NCBI GenBank assembly: GCA_015680685.1
Contig: MNCI01004501.1
Coordinates: forward strand, 720,843-784,842
Source of the DNA: Gnetum montanum
Lineage: Eukaryota; Streptophyta; Gnetopsida; Gnetales; Gnetaceae
Length of the DNA: 64,000 nt
Direction of reading: 5' to 3'
Positions 11,330 through 23,714 of the stretch are shown one piece after another; the first letter of the stretch is position 1; every line of letters starts with the position of its first letter. The notes under the pieces are model-generated. The model saw only the letters and a list, made by a program, of their open reading frames with translations, did no database searches and was not told the origin of the DNA. Position numbers and translations under genes: made by a program.

Positions 11330-14260
11330 GACTAACTTGTCATGAACAAAATAAACTGACTAACTCGACAGAAAATGGACTGCCCGAGTGTACAAATCAA
11401 TACATTACAAAAAATGATGATGTTCAAGACACAAAATTGAACACCATGACACAACTCTTCAAAACTAGATAGCACATTCCTTGATGACATGAAGTTCCGA
11501 GGGACCTTTACCAACTTCAAGCACAGGCGATGATTGAGGCAGTTGTGGCTATCTACTGTTGCTGTAACCTCAAGCAGAAGGCAGAAAGCATCTAGCAGTG
11601 CTTCATTTTCTCCATTTTACTTTTGAGATCATGCACCGTCCATGCAGCTTTGCCAATGTGGGTTGGAATAAGCACATCCCCCAAGGACATGGAATTGCTA
11701 GAAACAGCTCCTTAGCATTGATGAACCAGGCAGTAAACTATTTGTGTTCAATATCAAACACCCTAACTGTGTCCTTTAGCTCCTGGTAGTCATTCATCCA
11801 TTTGGCTAGGTTCTCAATGATTGATCGTTCATCTCTAAATGGTGCTCTAAGTACTTCAAGTTCAGCATTAGCGATCACAAGCTTTTGCTTGATGTCTTTA
11901 TGGTGCTTGAACTCTGCCTCATATAACAAATACAAGCTAGCCACTTGTTTCTCCAATTCTAACCATGATCGTATCGAAGATTGGCCAACTCCATATATTC
12001 TATCAATTTGTCAATTTGCAACTCCTTCAAGAAAATCTTTGCTTTGTTGTATGCATCGATCCCATCAATGATGGGTTTCCAAACTACTCTTCTCTATTGG
12101 AGTTGCTAGAGAGATTCATTCATTTTTTTTCTTCACCATGTAAATGTGTTTTATCTTGATTTCCTTCTACAAGCCAACCTGGTCTCTGTCATGATTCTTC
12201 ACTTTTTCAAACTTTAGGACCTCATTCTTCCAAGTAATGATTTTGATGGTAGACTTCTGATGCAAGGAATGTACTTCATCCATTGATAGATTTTTACTTT
12301 CTATGACCAATCTCCTCAATTCAGTGTTCACCCTAGCAAGCTACTCTTACTATTGATAAATAAATTCCTGCATTTGATCCTTCTAAGCATCAACATTACG
12401 CAGGCGATGATTCTATGCGGTCAAGGTCTCATTCTCCTGGTGCATCTGTGTTAAGTCCTTCAAAATTAAATACATTTTTGCTTTAGCTATGGACTAGTTA
12501 AAGATGGCCATAACTACCTCCTTATCAACCTTTTGGAATCAATCCTAAAGCTATTTGAAAGCTTCATCTCTTATTACTATTGGGCTAAGAATTGTAGGAT
12601 TAGCAAGTTGGGCATGTAGTTTGACAACCTTCGAGGCCAAGCGTTGATTTCGTTCTTGAGCTATTTCAAGTTGCCCCTCCAACATAATGCATTTGCCTCT
12701 TGCATTCAATAGCTCCAACTAGGTTGTAAAGATGTCTTCTGAAAAATCAAAGATATCTGGAATCAGTTGCCCAGTTCCCACTAGTAACTCTTCATGCTGG
12801 GCTACATTTAACTTTTCACTGACCATGCCTGCAGATGTCTACACATCTTGAAGTGTAGATACGTCTAGTACAGATGTTGCAAGTGCATTTAATGCTTCAA
12901 CAACATGGTTAGCAACCACCTCAACTATTGTTTCCTACCCTTGGTGCTGCATCACCAAGACAATTGCTCCTTCACCTTCCTCCAAACACATCGAGAAAGT
13001 GGTGGCATTCCCAGAGATCTCTAGGAATAAATGGTGTTGTGATTATGACACCGTCACCTGCCAAGTGTTGGGATGCAACCTTGCAGGCAACTACATTCAT
13101 TGGATAGAGAAGATTGGTCCACACCTCTCCATCTAACTAATTGTTTGGGCCATCTCATTAAGGTGACTCATTGCTAGTCGATATACAAATGGATCTGCCC
13201 CACTCATTCTTGCACATTATTTTTGTTCACTCAAGAGCTACTCTCAGATTTTGTGCAAGCACTCAATGGCTACGTGGGCCTTCAGCATTGTTTCTTGAGT
13301 GGGTAGTGGAGGCAGCTACTCTTCTTCTTGAGTTATCGCTAGTATCTTATCTTTCATGATTTCAGACCATGAGGCCAAAGGAGCATGTCTGATTGTGTCA
13401 TTAAAGTAGCAAACAATACCTCCCCTTTTATAGAGTTTTTGGATAAGGCATGGAAAGGGTAGGGTTTTCCTTCCTTGACGCACTTTTTGATCTCTAAGGA
13501 AATGAATTGTAAAAGGTTGACAGGAAATTTTCCGCTTGGAGCAATGCATGCTCGGGCGAAGAATGCAATCATCTTGCTTAGCCTCATCATTGGATTAAGG
13601 TGATAGGCTGAAATTTTGAAATAGATTCACTCCACCAGTGTGAGCGCATGTACTCCTCATGGTTAACATTGTATGCTAAGTCCACTCCTTCTTGGCCTTG
13701 GGATCACCTTTCGTGGATAGTTTTGCCAACTATGTACTAGTGTCAGGCAACCCGAATGCCTGTGTGATAGCTTCTACTGAGTAGGACACTTGAATGTCCT
13801 TGATTTTAACATTGGACCCTAGCCTTTGATTACTCCAAAAGAGATATGTCTCTCCCATGTACCATTCTCCACTAGATGTGATGATTGGCCACATGGAAGA
13901 GGTTTGCAATTGAGTCTTGACATTTGTTGGAGCTTTCTCTAAGAATGGACCAAAGTTGATTTCTTGAAGGACTAATCATTGAATTTCTCAGGACCTAATA
14001 ATGTCAAGGCAAGCTTGGGTCAAAGTGACTTCAAGCCTTGCTATATGTCTAAGCACTTCTCATCCTTGTGATTTTTCTGTGGGAACTTCTTCTTATGGAA
14101 TCTATCGAACAGATTCCACTTTGGGCTCCTCATGAAGAGGTCCTATTGCATGGGTTGCTTCTAGCAATTCTTGGGCTTGTTCTTGTTGGCCCCTTCCAAC
14201 TCTAGTCTACTTCTTTCATGGTTGAGAAGGTTCTCCTTCCTGTGGGCATTTATGTTTTGG
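11330..14260 (-). pseudogene. Extra 3' ORF remnant of the gypsy element
   Basis: This block lies between pol and the 3' LTR and has no counterpart in the shorter related element at 58438-60300. Open - strand pieces include 13590-13354 (MIAFFARACIAPSGKFPVNL, then KEGKPYPFHAL) and a heptad-like, charged segment at 11956-11738 (QVASLYLLYEAEFKHHKDIK). Between them the - strand is rich in Glu, Lys and Leu codons with frequent stops, as expected for a decayed coiled-coil protein. Athila/Tat elements often carry an additional ORF here; its function is not known to me. Confidence 0.5.
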
Positions 14261-14267
14261 TTCCATT

Positions 14268-14822
14268 TGTAATCACAATGAGACCATGGATTAACAATCA
14301 TTTTGTAACTTAAAGTAATTAGAATACCTTTATCTCCTAAGGATAGTTACACTTTGGCTAAGTTGTGATTATGACTGATTTAATTATTCTAATTATTATT
14401 TATTTATATATTATTATTAATAAACCATCCAAGAGGTTGCTAGAAGGGTTAACTATCAAAACAATTGATGTTTATATGTTATTAAGGTTATTAACCCTTT
14501 GGGGGTTTTAGAAAAATTTCCAAGAAATTTCATCGATTTTTCATCAAAAACCTTAAGGTTTGTGGCCCCCACGATAAATATCTTACCTCCAATAAGTGCA
14601 ATATCAAAAACTGAAGTGATTTGGATAAATGGTTGGGAAGTTATGAGCTTTAGAAGGTTTTGGGCTCTGAAAAATTACAAAAACTCCCCATGTGTTATGA
14701 GCAAATGACAAAAAATTCCTAAGTGCATGGCGGTATATATAGGATGTAAGCACTATGTCGATGAGGCCTCATTGATGTAGTCGGCTGCATCGACAAGGCC
14801 TCGTCGACACAGCTGTTGACCA
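14268..14822 (-). repeat. Probable solo LTR inside the gypsy element
   Basis: The segment begins TGTAATCAC and ends GTTGACCA (TG...CA) and is flanked by near-matching 5-mers CCATT (14263-14267) and CTATT (14823-14827). On the - strand it has a TATA-like TATATATA (14734-14741). Between this and the LTR start lies a palindromic GAGGCCTC/GTCGAC block (14754-14818) like that of the Athila-type LTRs. The rest of its sequence differs from them. Confidence 0.5.
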
Positions 14823-14899
14823 CTATTACCTTTGGTCAAACTTGCAAAATATAAGGAATTTTTTAATGAAATTGGGGTCAAATGAAAGCTCTAAAGGCC

Positions 14900-16300
14900 A
14901 AGAACAATATGAAAACATGAGAAGAGTGCATTAAAGCTTATTAAATTTGGAAAAATGGAGAAAAATTAATTCAAAGGATGAATCAAATGAAAGGTTAAGG
15001 AGCACTGAGCAGAATACATAATGAAATATGCAAAAGATAAGATTGTAGCAATCTCAAAGGTAAGGAACCTTAACTAACCAAACCAAAATCTATGCAAGTG
15101 GATCTTCCCCATAGCAGGTTCATGCCCTTGTTGCCCTTGCATAACCTCAACTAAGGATTCCGTGGGCCCCATAGTTGATTTAATAATCATGAAAAGTTGA
15201 AGACCAACCAAAAAGAATCTACTCAAGAATTCCAACATATCAAACGAAGACATAGAGCATAACATAAAACACAACAGTGAGGTGATTTATGACAACATGG
15301 ATGAATGATAGAGAAGGTGGAATAGAGTTCTGAATTGAGGTCATAAGAAGTCCCTTGTGGAATTTATGTTTAAAATAACCTGGGAAGATCCATCCTTAGT
15401 CCAAACCAAAACCATATGCTTTCACTGACTTCACATTGCCACCCTAAGACCGATCCACCTACATGAGACACGAGAGTGCTTTCACAAGACAACCACTATT
15501 CCAAAAGGAGAAGAAAGAGAGAAGCAAGAAGTGAGAGAGGGCCTTAGTTAGAGGGGACCTTCAGGCATAAGTACATGTCTTTCTAGTCCCATAACCAGTG
15601 CTTGTATCCTATTTATTTGTCTGAGTGGTGTGCTTTGAATTCCCATCATTTTTTTTCTAGATTTTTGGATGGGAACCACACCATGCAAAGACTTTATTTG
15701 ACTTCCTATTAGTGGTTGGAATGGAATAGTAAGAAGTCTGTGAAAAACACTCAAGCACTCAAGCAAGTAGAAGAGTACAAAGAATATTAAGTCCCTTTGA
15801 AGTCACACCCTTTGCAAACCTTTGAATCCTTCCTAATTCCAGAACTACCAAGGTCACCCATTGATTAAAAGTTTCTTTAATGGAACCTCAAATTTTGAGA
15901 ATAAGAAAACCCATAGAGTTTATTGGATGGGCGAATGACATGGACTCACTACTTGTTCCATAAAAAATAAACCATACCAAAGTCATTAGACATCAAAATT
16001 CAAAAATAGGAACCATACATTGATAATCACAACATTAAGCACAAACCGTTATTAGAAAACTGCAACAGCAGCACTATGTCCTGTGATAGCAAAGTAATTT
16101 TATAAGAAAAAATAAGGAAATATCACACTTTGAACAAAACAAAACAAAGTAAAATATATAAGAAAATGTAAAATAGTCAAGAAAGGGTCAAAAGTACTAA
16201 CAATGATGTAAAATTAGAAAAATTTGAAAATCCAAAAATTTGTAAAATAAATAACTTATAAAATCAAAAACGTGAAAAATAAAAAGTAGAAAAACTAAGA
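14900..16300 (-). other. Conserved 3' non-coding region of the Athila/Tat-type family
   Basis: Blocks here recur in the second element at 59.1-60.2 kb, for example GTACATGTCTTTCTAGTCCC (15570s) against ACATGTCTTTCCAGTGCC (59680s), and the GAACCACACCATGCAAAGA block. Similarity without an open frame suggests untranslated sequence kept in both copies. Confidence 0.6.
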
Positions 16301-16413
16301 AGCCATATGGATTATTAGCATGGATGGCCATCTCCCCCACAACTAAGTTGGAAGAAGGAGATTTGAAAAATAGAATGTGGTTGTTCATCCATCAAAGTGG
16401 TAGTTGCACTGGC

Positions 16414-17660
16414 CTATCTTGGTTTGAGGAAAGGCTTTACTTGTTGGATGTTGACCAACTGCTTTTTCTTTGGGCTTTCAAGTTTGTAAATTATCATGGC
16501 CCCAGAGGGAAAGGTTTGATTAGTTATATAAGGTCCCTCCCACAATGTTTGGAATTTTTTCCTTTGTTGTACATGTGTGGGGTTCCAATAGAGAACCTTA
16601 TCTCCCGATTGAAGTTTTACTTTCCTAATTCTAAGGTCATGGAATTGCTTGCTGAATGCCTTGTGCACCTCATTCAAGGATAGGATGACTAATTGATTTT
16701 CATCTAGCACATTTAGGGTGATTAATCTTTCTTTCTATGCTAGACTTAGGTCAAGATTTATAACACAAGTTGTTGAGAGTGTATGAAGCTCATATTGAAT
16801 CAAGAGCACTGGAAGTTTTCTGTACACTAACTCATAGGGAGAATAGCCAATAGGAAGTTTCCATGTTGAATGATAAGCCCAAAGAGCATCATTAATCTTT
16901 GTACTGCAATCTTTCCTATATTTTCTAATGGTTTATGTTAGTATTTTTGATATTTATGTTCAACCCCCAAGTGTTGCATCAACTTTCTAAATGTGGCATC
17001 TATGAAATGAGTTTCATTATCAGAAATTAGTGAACATGGCACCCCAAACCTATTTACAATATTTTGTTGCATAAATCTAGCAGCATTGGATGATGTACAA
17101 TCAGTAATGGTTGTTGCTTCTGCCCATTTTGTGTAATAGTCGACTACTACTATAATATATGCCTTTCCATTGGACATGGGCGTGATGGGCCCCATGAAGG
17201 CAATGCTCCATATATCAAAAGGTTCCAATGGCTAAATCCACTATTGAGGACCTTTCATGCTAGCGGTCCTCCCCCCATCTCGTTGACAACGTTCACAAGA
17301 CTTGATGAACTGGTGGGCATCCCTAAAGATTGTAGGCCAATAGTACCCTACCATCAGGATTTTTATGGCCATGCATCTCCCTACATAGTGGCCTCCACAA
17401 GGCCCTTCATAAGCATCCTAGAGAATGTGTAGTTGATCTTCATCAAGGACACACCAACGAATCAGGCCATTGGCATACACCTTCTAGAGGTGTCCATTGA
17501 TTTCCATGAAGTATTTGACCTGATGAAGAAATTGTTGCTTCTTTCTAAAGTCCAAATCTTGTGGCATATCCTAAGTGAGAAGATAAGTGAGGATGTCATT
17601 ATACCATGTTGTTTTTGTAGGCATTTATTCATTTATTGCTCCTGTAAAGAGAAGTTCGTC
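16414..17660 (-). pseudogene. Gypsy integrase, decayed
   Basis: The - strand shows the HHCC-type region (17.2-17.5 kb, KSCERCQRDGG), then the core (17228-16938: FMGPITPMSNGKAYIIVVVD, GVPCSLISDNETHF), and the C-terminal GDKVLYWNPTHV...WEGPY block (16710-16414). The expected GIDFMGP reads SIAFMGP, so the first catalytic Asp is lost, while the second (SDNETHF) remains. Stops separate the blocks. Confidence 0.88.
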
Positions 17661-17699
17661 TGAAAAATGATCAGAGAGCAACCTCTCCTCCTCTTCATT

Positions 17700-18960
17700 A
17701 TCTCATCTTAAGCAGGAGAGGTGGTCAGTGATCACATACTTGATCCCTTTTCAATCTACCATCATTAGATCAAATTCCTACAAGATCACAAGCCACTATA
17801 TGACACAAGGGCTCACCATTGGCTTGTTCATGAGGAAGCAGATTACATTGTGGTCTGTGTGCACACCACTACCATTAATTCCTTTTCCATGGTGGTGTAA
17901 TTTAACTATGCTCCCACAATGCTTCAACTCACCCAGTGGATGTAGTATGGGTGTTTCTTATCATCCATTTGCATGAGCACTACTCCCAAGGCATAGCTAG
18001 ATGCATATGTCATGATGTGGAAGAATCTAGAGTAGTTTGGTGCTTGTAGGATTGGTGTTTCTACAAGTTTCTCCTTTAACTATTGGAATGCATGTTCACA
18101 TTTCTTGATCCAAATGAAAGGTGCATCTTTCTTTATAAGCTCTACCAACAGCTTTGTGAGCTTAGAGAAATTCTCTATGAATCGTTGGTAGTAGCCAGTG
18201 TGTCCAAGAAATGACCAAACATCTTTAATGATCTCTAGTTAACATGTTATTCCTTGGATGATCCTTATCTTTTCTAAGTCTACCTCAATCTTTTTTTGTG
18301 AAATTTGATGCCCTAGCATAATGCCTTCTTGAACTATGAGATGGCTCTTTTGCTAGTTAAGCCACAAGTTTGTTTCAACACATCTCTTCAATACTTGCTC
18401 AAGGCAGTCCAAGGCTTGCTCAAATGTAGCTCCATAGGTAGAAAATTCATCCATGAAGACTTCCACACCACTCTTGATCTGCTATTGGAAAATACAAAGG
18501 ACCAAGCATTGAAATGTTGCAAGGACACTACACAAACCAAATTACATCTTACAAGATGCAAAAGGCCACTAGGGACTTGTGAATGTTGTTTTGGCCTAAT
18601 CTTTTGGCACAATTGTGATTTGGTTATACCCACTATGACCATCCAAGAAGCTATAATAACAATGCCCAGATATGGTGTCCAATGCTTGATCCATAAATGG
18701 CAAAGGAAAATGATCTTTAAACATTGCCATATTCAATAACCTAAAGTCAATGCAAACCTACCATTTGTCACCTTTCTTTGGTACAATATGAGTGGGCTAA
18801 CCCACTCACTATCCACGATGGGATAGATGAACCCTACCTTGAGGAGTTGTTCAATTTCCTCTTTGACGATCTACTTCAACTTAGGGTTCAGTTGCCTCTA
18901 CAACTTCCTTCTAGGCTTCATGGTTAGGTCAATGTAAATGTAATGTTGGCATATCCTAGG
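17700..18960 (-). pseudogene. Gypsy reverse transcriptase / RNase H, decayed
   Basis: From 18960 the - strand reads PRICQHYIYIDLTMKPRRKL, SEWVSPLILY (about 18800) and YYSFLDGHSGYNQITIVPKD (18660-18600). A broken palm region and FMDDF-type sequence lie near 18450, and RNase H sequence at 18.0-17.7 kb. The order and motifs match Ty3-gypsy RT. Multiple stops and frameshifts make it inactive. Confidence 0.85.
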
Positions 18961-19272
18961 ATCAATTTCTGTTAGCTTAAGATATGACCAAGCAAAGGCT
19001 ATTGGCCATTTTTTAACCACCTTCAATAGCTTTTCTTTTTGTTTAGGAGCAAGGTTGACATTAATTATGACTAGTTTACCATTGTTTAAAAATGCATATT
19101 CCATGTCAGCCAGTAAATGTTTTAGCTCTAAGGGCTCCTGCTTGAAGTTATCAAGGATTTCCAACTCTCCCCAATAGGTATCATCATCTTCATCAGAGAG
19201 TTGAAAATGAACTTGTTCAATTTTGTCCATGTCTTCAACATAAGCACATGTTAGGCTCTTAGTTGGTTCCAT
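18898..19272 (-). pseudogene. Protease-RT linker of the gypsy element
   Basis: An open frame of 124 codons with an acidic stretch (LSDEDDDTYWGELEILDNF) leads into WPIAFAWSYLKLTEIDP, the standard linker just before gypsy RT, and ends at the first RT residues. Confidence 0.75.
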
Positions 19273-19374
19273 GCATAATATACTACTATATGAGTCAGCT
19301 ATCAGCCACTAGGTGCCCTCCTATTTTATGGCTGCTACATACAAACACCTGTGAACATTAATTTCTTGTGCACA

Positions 19375-19830
19375 CTAATTGCATGCTTTAATGTATGTAC
19401 TCTTGATGGACCAAATATTTTGCACACAATTGCACCCATTATCATTGTACATGATGCATGGAATATGCTTCTTCTCTATCTTTCCCAATTCATTTTCATT
19501 GGATATTTCTAAAGACGGGTCCCTTATGCCCATATGTGCATCGATCGTGCTTAACCAAACCCTTTCCATAATAATGGGAAAGTAACTTTTGTAGTTTTTA
19601 ACCTTGATCACTAGAAAATTAGCAGGATAGGACCACCCACAAACTATGGTCACAATGTGCTCTACCAATCCCGGAGGAATAGTAATTGACTGATTTGCCA
19701 ATTCTAGATGGATGTTGCTCTTCTTGAGAGGTGGTAAGTTCTAGGCCTTATACATGTCATGGGAGATGAGATTAACTTTGAAACCAAAGTCAAGAAGACC
19801 CTTGCATAGCTCCTGTCCAACAATCTGTAG
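19375..19830 (-). pseudogene. Gypsy aspartic protease
   Basis: The - strand reads GLLDFGFKVNLISHDMYKA (about 19800-19740), the retroviral-type protease active-site block with DFG in place of the usual DTG/DSG. The flap and C-terminal half follow (19701-19375: SITIPPGLVEHIVTIVCGWS, ANFLVIKVKNY). A stop follows the active-site block. Confidence 0.75.
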
Positions 19831-19879
19831 ATAAATGAGTATACTTCTTAGGTTAGATCTTTTTGTGGAAAGATTGCTA

Positions 19880-22300
19880 GCCTTTATCTAGTCAGAAACA
19901 ACATGTGTTAGCATTATAGTACGAATCTGAGGCAGCACTTGGTTTGAAGAACACTTGAGGTGTTTGATACAGAGGATGAGGGTATTGGATATGTAGGACG
20001 ATCAACTAGACTAGGTTGCAAGAGTTGAAGAGGACTGCTAGATCAGAAGAAGGGTCTTTTTTTGAATCAATTGTCCAAACTACTCAACTAGAAAGTTAGT
20101 TGTGAATGTACAGCACTCATAGCATTTTGTTGTTGCGGCTGTGAAGGAATCTACCCTGCATGGATGGAGCAAGAGGTAACTGGGTTCAAGGTGGAGGTGT
20201 GTGTGCAAACGGATGCAGAGGGTGGTATGGATATGGGTTTTCCCCTCAAGTAGATGGTGAATGTGTTCAATGGTACTCTGGAGGGTAATAGTGATGCTGA
20301 AATGAGGTATGACTTGCAAAACTTCTTAGAGAGACAAGTTGCTAAACATAGTACCCCTATGGATCTAGTTTCCTATAAGGGTACTGCTACATTGGCGGTG
20401 GCATTCCCCATAATTGTGATTGGTACCACTGTTGGTAGTGTTCGTAAGGTTGTGGAGGAGTTCCACTTGGGTAGTAAGCTTGTTGCTACTGGTGGAACTA
20501 CCTTGGATTGCCTTAAGGATAAGGCAATCATCTAGGTGCCTACCTACATGCTAGTTAAGGATTTAAGGCATACACCCCAGACTCTTGTAAGTGTGACACC
20601 ATAGGGCAACATCCCTTTGGATGTTCATATTGACAAATGTCACAATCAGTTTCATCATCAAAGTTGGTTTTTACAACTTCCTCTACTACTGAAACTTTGC
20701 CCTTACCTCTTTGGTAGGCACATTCAACTTCTTTCTGCCTTTTGCAATTACAATAACTATTTTTCTCTTTGGATTCTTTAGAAATCTTCATAGAAGTTTG
20801 AAAGTTTTCATCCAAAAAGTCCCATAATTTATCAACCTTTGTTGAAATGTCAGAAATAGATTTTTGGATGGGCAAGGTTTTTCTTTTCATCACTTCATCA
20901 AGTGGTGGCTCCTCCTCGTCACAAAATTGAACCTCTCATTTCCTAATGTAAGGGTCCCTATTATACTCTTTTTCACTTTCCCTTTTTCATAGCTCATCTT
21001 CTTCTTTTGCTACTTGCTCAATTAGCCTTTGGATTTGATGAGCTTTCAATTCAGACAATCTCCCTTGGGCATACACCCCAAGAGTTCTTTTGGTTTCTAC
21101 TTTGAGCCCATCTATAATGTGGCAAATCTGTTCCCTTTGAAAATAACCATGGCCAAGGCATCAATGTAAGAGTGAATAGTATCTACTCATGGAAACATTC
21201 AAGGGTTCATGTGTTCCTTGTTTCCAACCTTGGATTTACCTTCTCAGTTTAGACACTCTAAAGTACATTTGATATTTGTCATTAAATAGCTCTAGTATGG
21301 CACTCCATCTACGGATAGATTTTGACTCCAAAGACCAGTACCAACTTTTAGCTTCTTTGATGAGTGTCCTGGGTAAGATCTTGAGTTTCTACTACTCATT
21401 TTCATGTTCTGTAAGGCATAGGCATCGTGGAAAGCTTGTAGATGTGTCTATGGATTAGAATTGTATCCCCCCTCAAATCTTGGAATATTGTTCATGTCTA
21501 AGTGCTTGATCCAAGTATCTTTTATATGCTTGGTTGGAATTATAACTACCTCTACAATGTTGAGCATACTTCAAGTCACCAACAAAGGTTCATCATCATA
21601 CTCCATCAATGACACCAATGATGGTTTCGGCCACCCCTTCGGTCTTGGTGGCCTTCAAGGTCATTAGTGTCTCATTGATTAGCTTTATCACGATTATTTC
21701 AACGATGGCTTCTATAAGAATCGTCAAATGAAGAGGAATGTTTAGAATCAGATGAAGAGGAAGGTGGACCACCTCCACCACTGCTGTGTCCACCACCACT
21801 CTTTCGCTTATTATGATTACCATCCTTAGACCCCTTGCTATTGTGATGCTTGCTCGAATCCCTACCTTGGCTGTCACGTTTTCCTAAAACAAGTTTATGA
21901 ATAATGGATCACAGGTTCAAGTTCACACACTTGTCACTAGTAACAAGGGGTGGAGAATCTTCATGTTGAGAACCTTCAAAGGGAGAATCCTCATTTTCAT
22001 CTTGATCTAGTAGGAACAAAAGATTATTGTAATGTTTCCTCTTTATAGCCTCATGAAGCTTCTCTTGACATCAATCTCGCTTGCATTGTGTTTCAGTGGG
22101 ATAGTAGTTTCAAGTGTCATAACTATTCACAACGTATTCTTCATGAAGATCTGCAATGCCCAACTTTTTACTGGTTTGAAACAGCATCCTAGGCACAAAT
22201 CAATCAAGGGGCAAGATGATGTTGCCCTCCATATCATGCCATCGTAGCTATTCATCTTGATGTAGGATGAAGTTGAAGTCTAGTACATACTCATCTGGAT
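19880..22300 (-). pseudogene. Gypsy gag, decayed
   Basis: A recognisable gag core reads AKSWYWSLESKSIRRWSAIL (about 21360-21300) followed by LFNDKYQMYF, the retrotransposon gag domain. Downstream come a charged linker, a knuckle-like CDICQYEHPKGC (about 20620) and a Pro/Gln/Tyr-rich tail (20.5-20.1 kb: YYPSGTPPQPYEHYQQWYQ). Upstream the region is Asp/Ser-rich and low in complexity. Stops are scattered through it. Confidence 0.75.
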
Positions 22301-22507
22301 GAGTATATATCACTTTGCACTCCTGTGGGACTAGCGGTTTGACATCTTCTCATTTGTGGGAAGAAGAAGACATTTTGCAAAACAAATAAAATTATCAGTG
22401 TGCTTAATAGTTTTATATGTCGTTGCAAGTGATGTTGACCTTGAGTTCATCAAATGATATGAATAATATTCACTAATCCTAGATAGCAGACATTTCAACA
22501 AACAAAG

Positions 22508-22526
22508 TCCCCAGCAATGGTGCCAA
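22508..22526 (-). promoter_or_regulatory. Primer-binding site of the gypsy element
   Basis: Directly after the 5' LTR the - strand reads TTGGCACCATTGCTGGGGA, an aged form of TTGGCGCCGTTGCCGGGGA, the well-known Athila primer site. The two CG positions have become CA. Confidence 0.85.
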
Positions 22527-23424
22527 TGATGAGCAAAGAGGTACCCCTACGCCCAACCATACGAATCACAAAGCATTCATGCACAATTTGGTCAAATTCC
22601 GCAGACTTTATTGTTTCCAATGCACTAGTCTTCTAGGAAGTGAATCTTGCCCTAAGGTCAATCGTTGTCTTCCCAATTATACTTGTGATGTACATTAGTA
22701 TGGTTAAGTGTAATTGAGGCATATGATTTTTATCATTTTTTATTTTCATGGTTTTGGTGCTTAAAGAGAAATAAAGTAGTTGGACTAACTAATTTAATTT
22801 AACTAATTATCAAATGTCTAACTAGTCCTAACATAACATCCGGTCCCACTTTCCGTACACATCTTGAACCCACGTATCCATTACTGGGCTACCAAGCACT
22901 ATGCTACTGGGCATACCAAGCAATAACATTGCTAGGATTACCAAGCAAATACATGTTACGCTCGAAGTGGTCGTACTTATGTGTTTAATTTTTCTTGCTT
23001 AATCACTTCATTAACTTAATTACTGGAAACATTAAATAAATAATTAGAAACATTAAATGCATGAATAAAATATTTAATCTATCCAAAGTGCTGCAAGGTT
23101 TATCATAAAGCTTATCTTTATTACCACACACACTGCCGTGCTCAGGTACAACAATGCTTGAATAAAGATCCATACACTCAATGACTCCTGCTGTGGGCAC
23201 TTGGTGAAAAATTCTAACTTTCAAATAAACAAACTGCAAGAGCTTCACTGCTAAAAAATCTTTATTTTCATAAATGCAACTGGTAGACATGTATTTATAG
23301 TCGAAAAAATACACTACGTCGACGGGGCCTCGTCGATGCATGATATGATGCGACGACTAGACCTCATCAACGAGGCCCAATCAATGAGGCCTCATTGATG
23401 AAACCGATTGAACATGACTCATCA
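22527..23424 (-). repeat. 5' LTR of the Athila/Tat-type element
   Basis: It is the partner of 10361-11261, with TGATGAG/CTCATCA ends. A TATAAATA box lies at 23292-23299 on the - strand, and a palindromic GTCGACGGGGCCTCGTCGA block at 23312-23400 lies immediately upstream of it. Confidence 0.9.
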
Positions 23425-23700
23425 ATCCTTTTTTTTTTCTTAAATTTTCTTCATGTGACTTAAAATTACAATCTCTTTTGGAGGCCATATGGCCTCTTCC
23501 ATTGCATATCCAACTGAATGTAGAAGAGGAAATATAATGTTTACCTTTACTATTGGAGCAAAGGAGGTGAATGCAACTTTTCAAGATAAATTTGATTAAT
23601 CATATCAATCTAGGTATCTAATTGAATCAGATAGCTACTAGTGATCTAATATTAGTTGTCCCTTCCATGTTCATGTTGAGATTTCCATTAAGAGTACCAT
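23425..23700 (-). pseudogene. Copia gag, upstream half
   Basis: Short - strand open pieces include CNGRGHMASKRDC with KSHEENLRKKKG (23530-23440), resembling a degenerate CCHC knuckle followed by a basic region. This is the other side of the gag that continues at 10360. Confidence 0.5.
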
Positions 23701-23712
23701 GCTCCGATACCA
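23701..23712 (-). promoter_or_regulatory. Primer-binding site of the copia element
   Basis: TGGTATCGGAGC on the - strand lies two bases past the LTR end (TTCACA). It matches the canonical TGGTATCAGAGC except at one position. Confidence 0.85.
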
Positions 23713-23714
23713 CT

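Larger units (their letters stand above)
10361..23424 (-). mobile_element. Athila/Tat-type Ty3-gypsy element, complete but decayed
   Basis: Two LTRs of about 900 bp (10361-11261 and 22527-23424), each bounded by TGATGAG and CTCATCA, flank 11.3 kb read on the - strand. The order is PBS, gag, protease, RT, RNase H, integrase, then a long 3' region. Flanking 5-mers GTCCT (10356-10360) and ATCCT (23425-23429) differ at one base and look like an aged target duplication inside copia gag. Every domain carries stops. The 5 kb between integrase and the 3' LTR is the extra-ORF space typical of the Athila/Tat branch. Confidence 0.88.

Noticed and set aside
18329-18739. 136-codon + strand open frame
   Set aside because: Antisense of the gypsy RT palm region (YYSFLDGHSGYNQ on the - strand).
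20254-20535. 93-codon + strand open frame with protein-like look
   Set aside because: It is the antisense of the Pro/Gln/Tyr-rich gag tail, whose codon bias leaves the other strand open.
21596-21877. 93-codon Ile/Val-rich - strand frame
   Set aside because: Another frame of the low-complexity gag N-terminal region; composition follows GAT/CAT-rich repeats, not a membrane protein.
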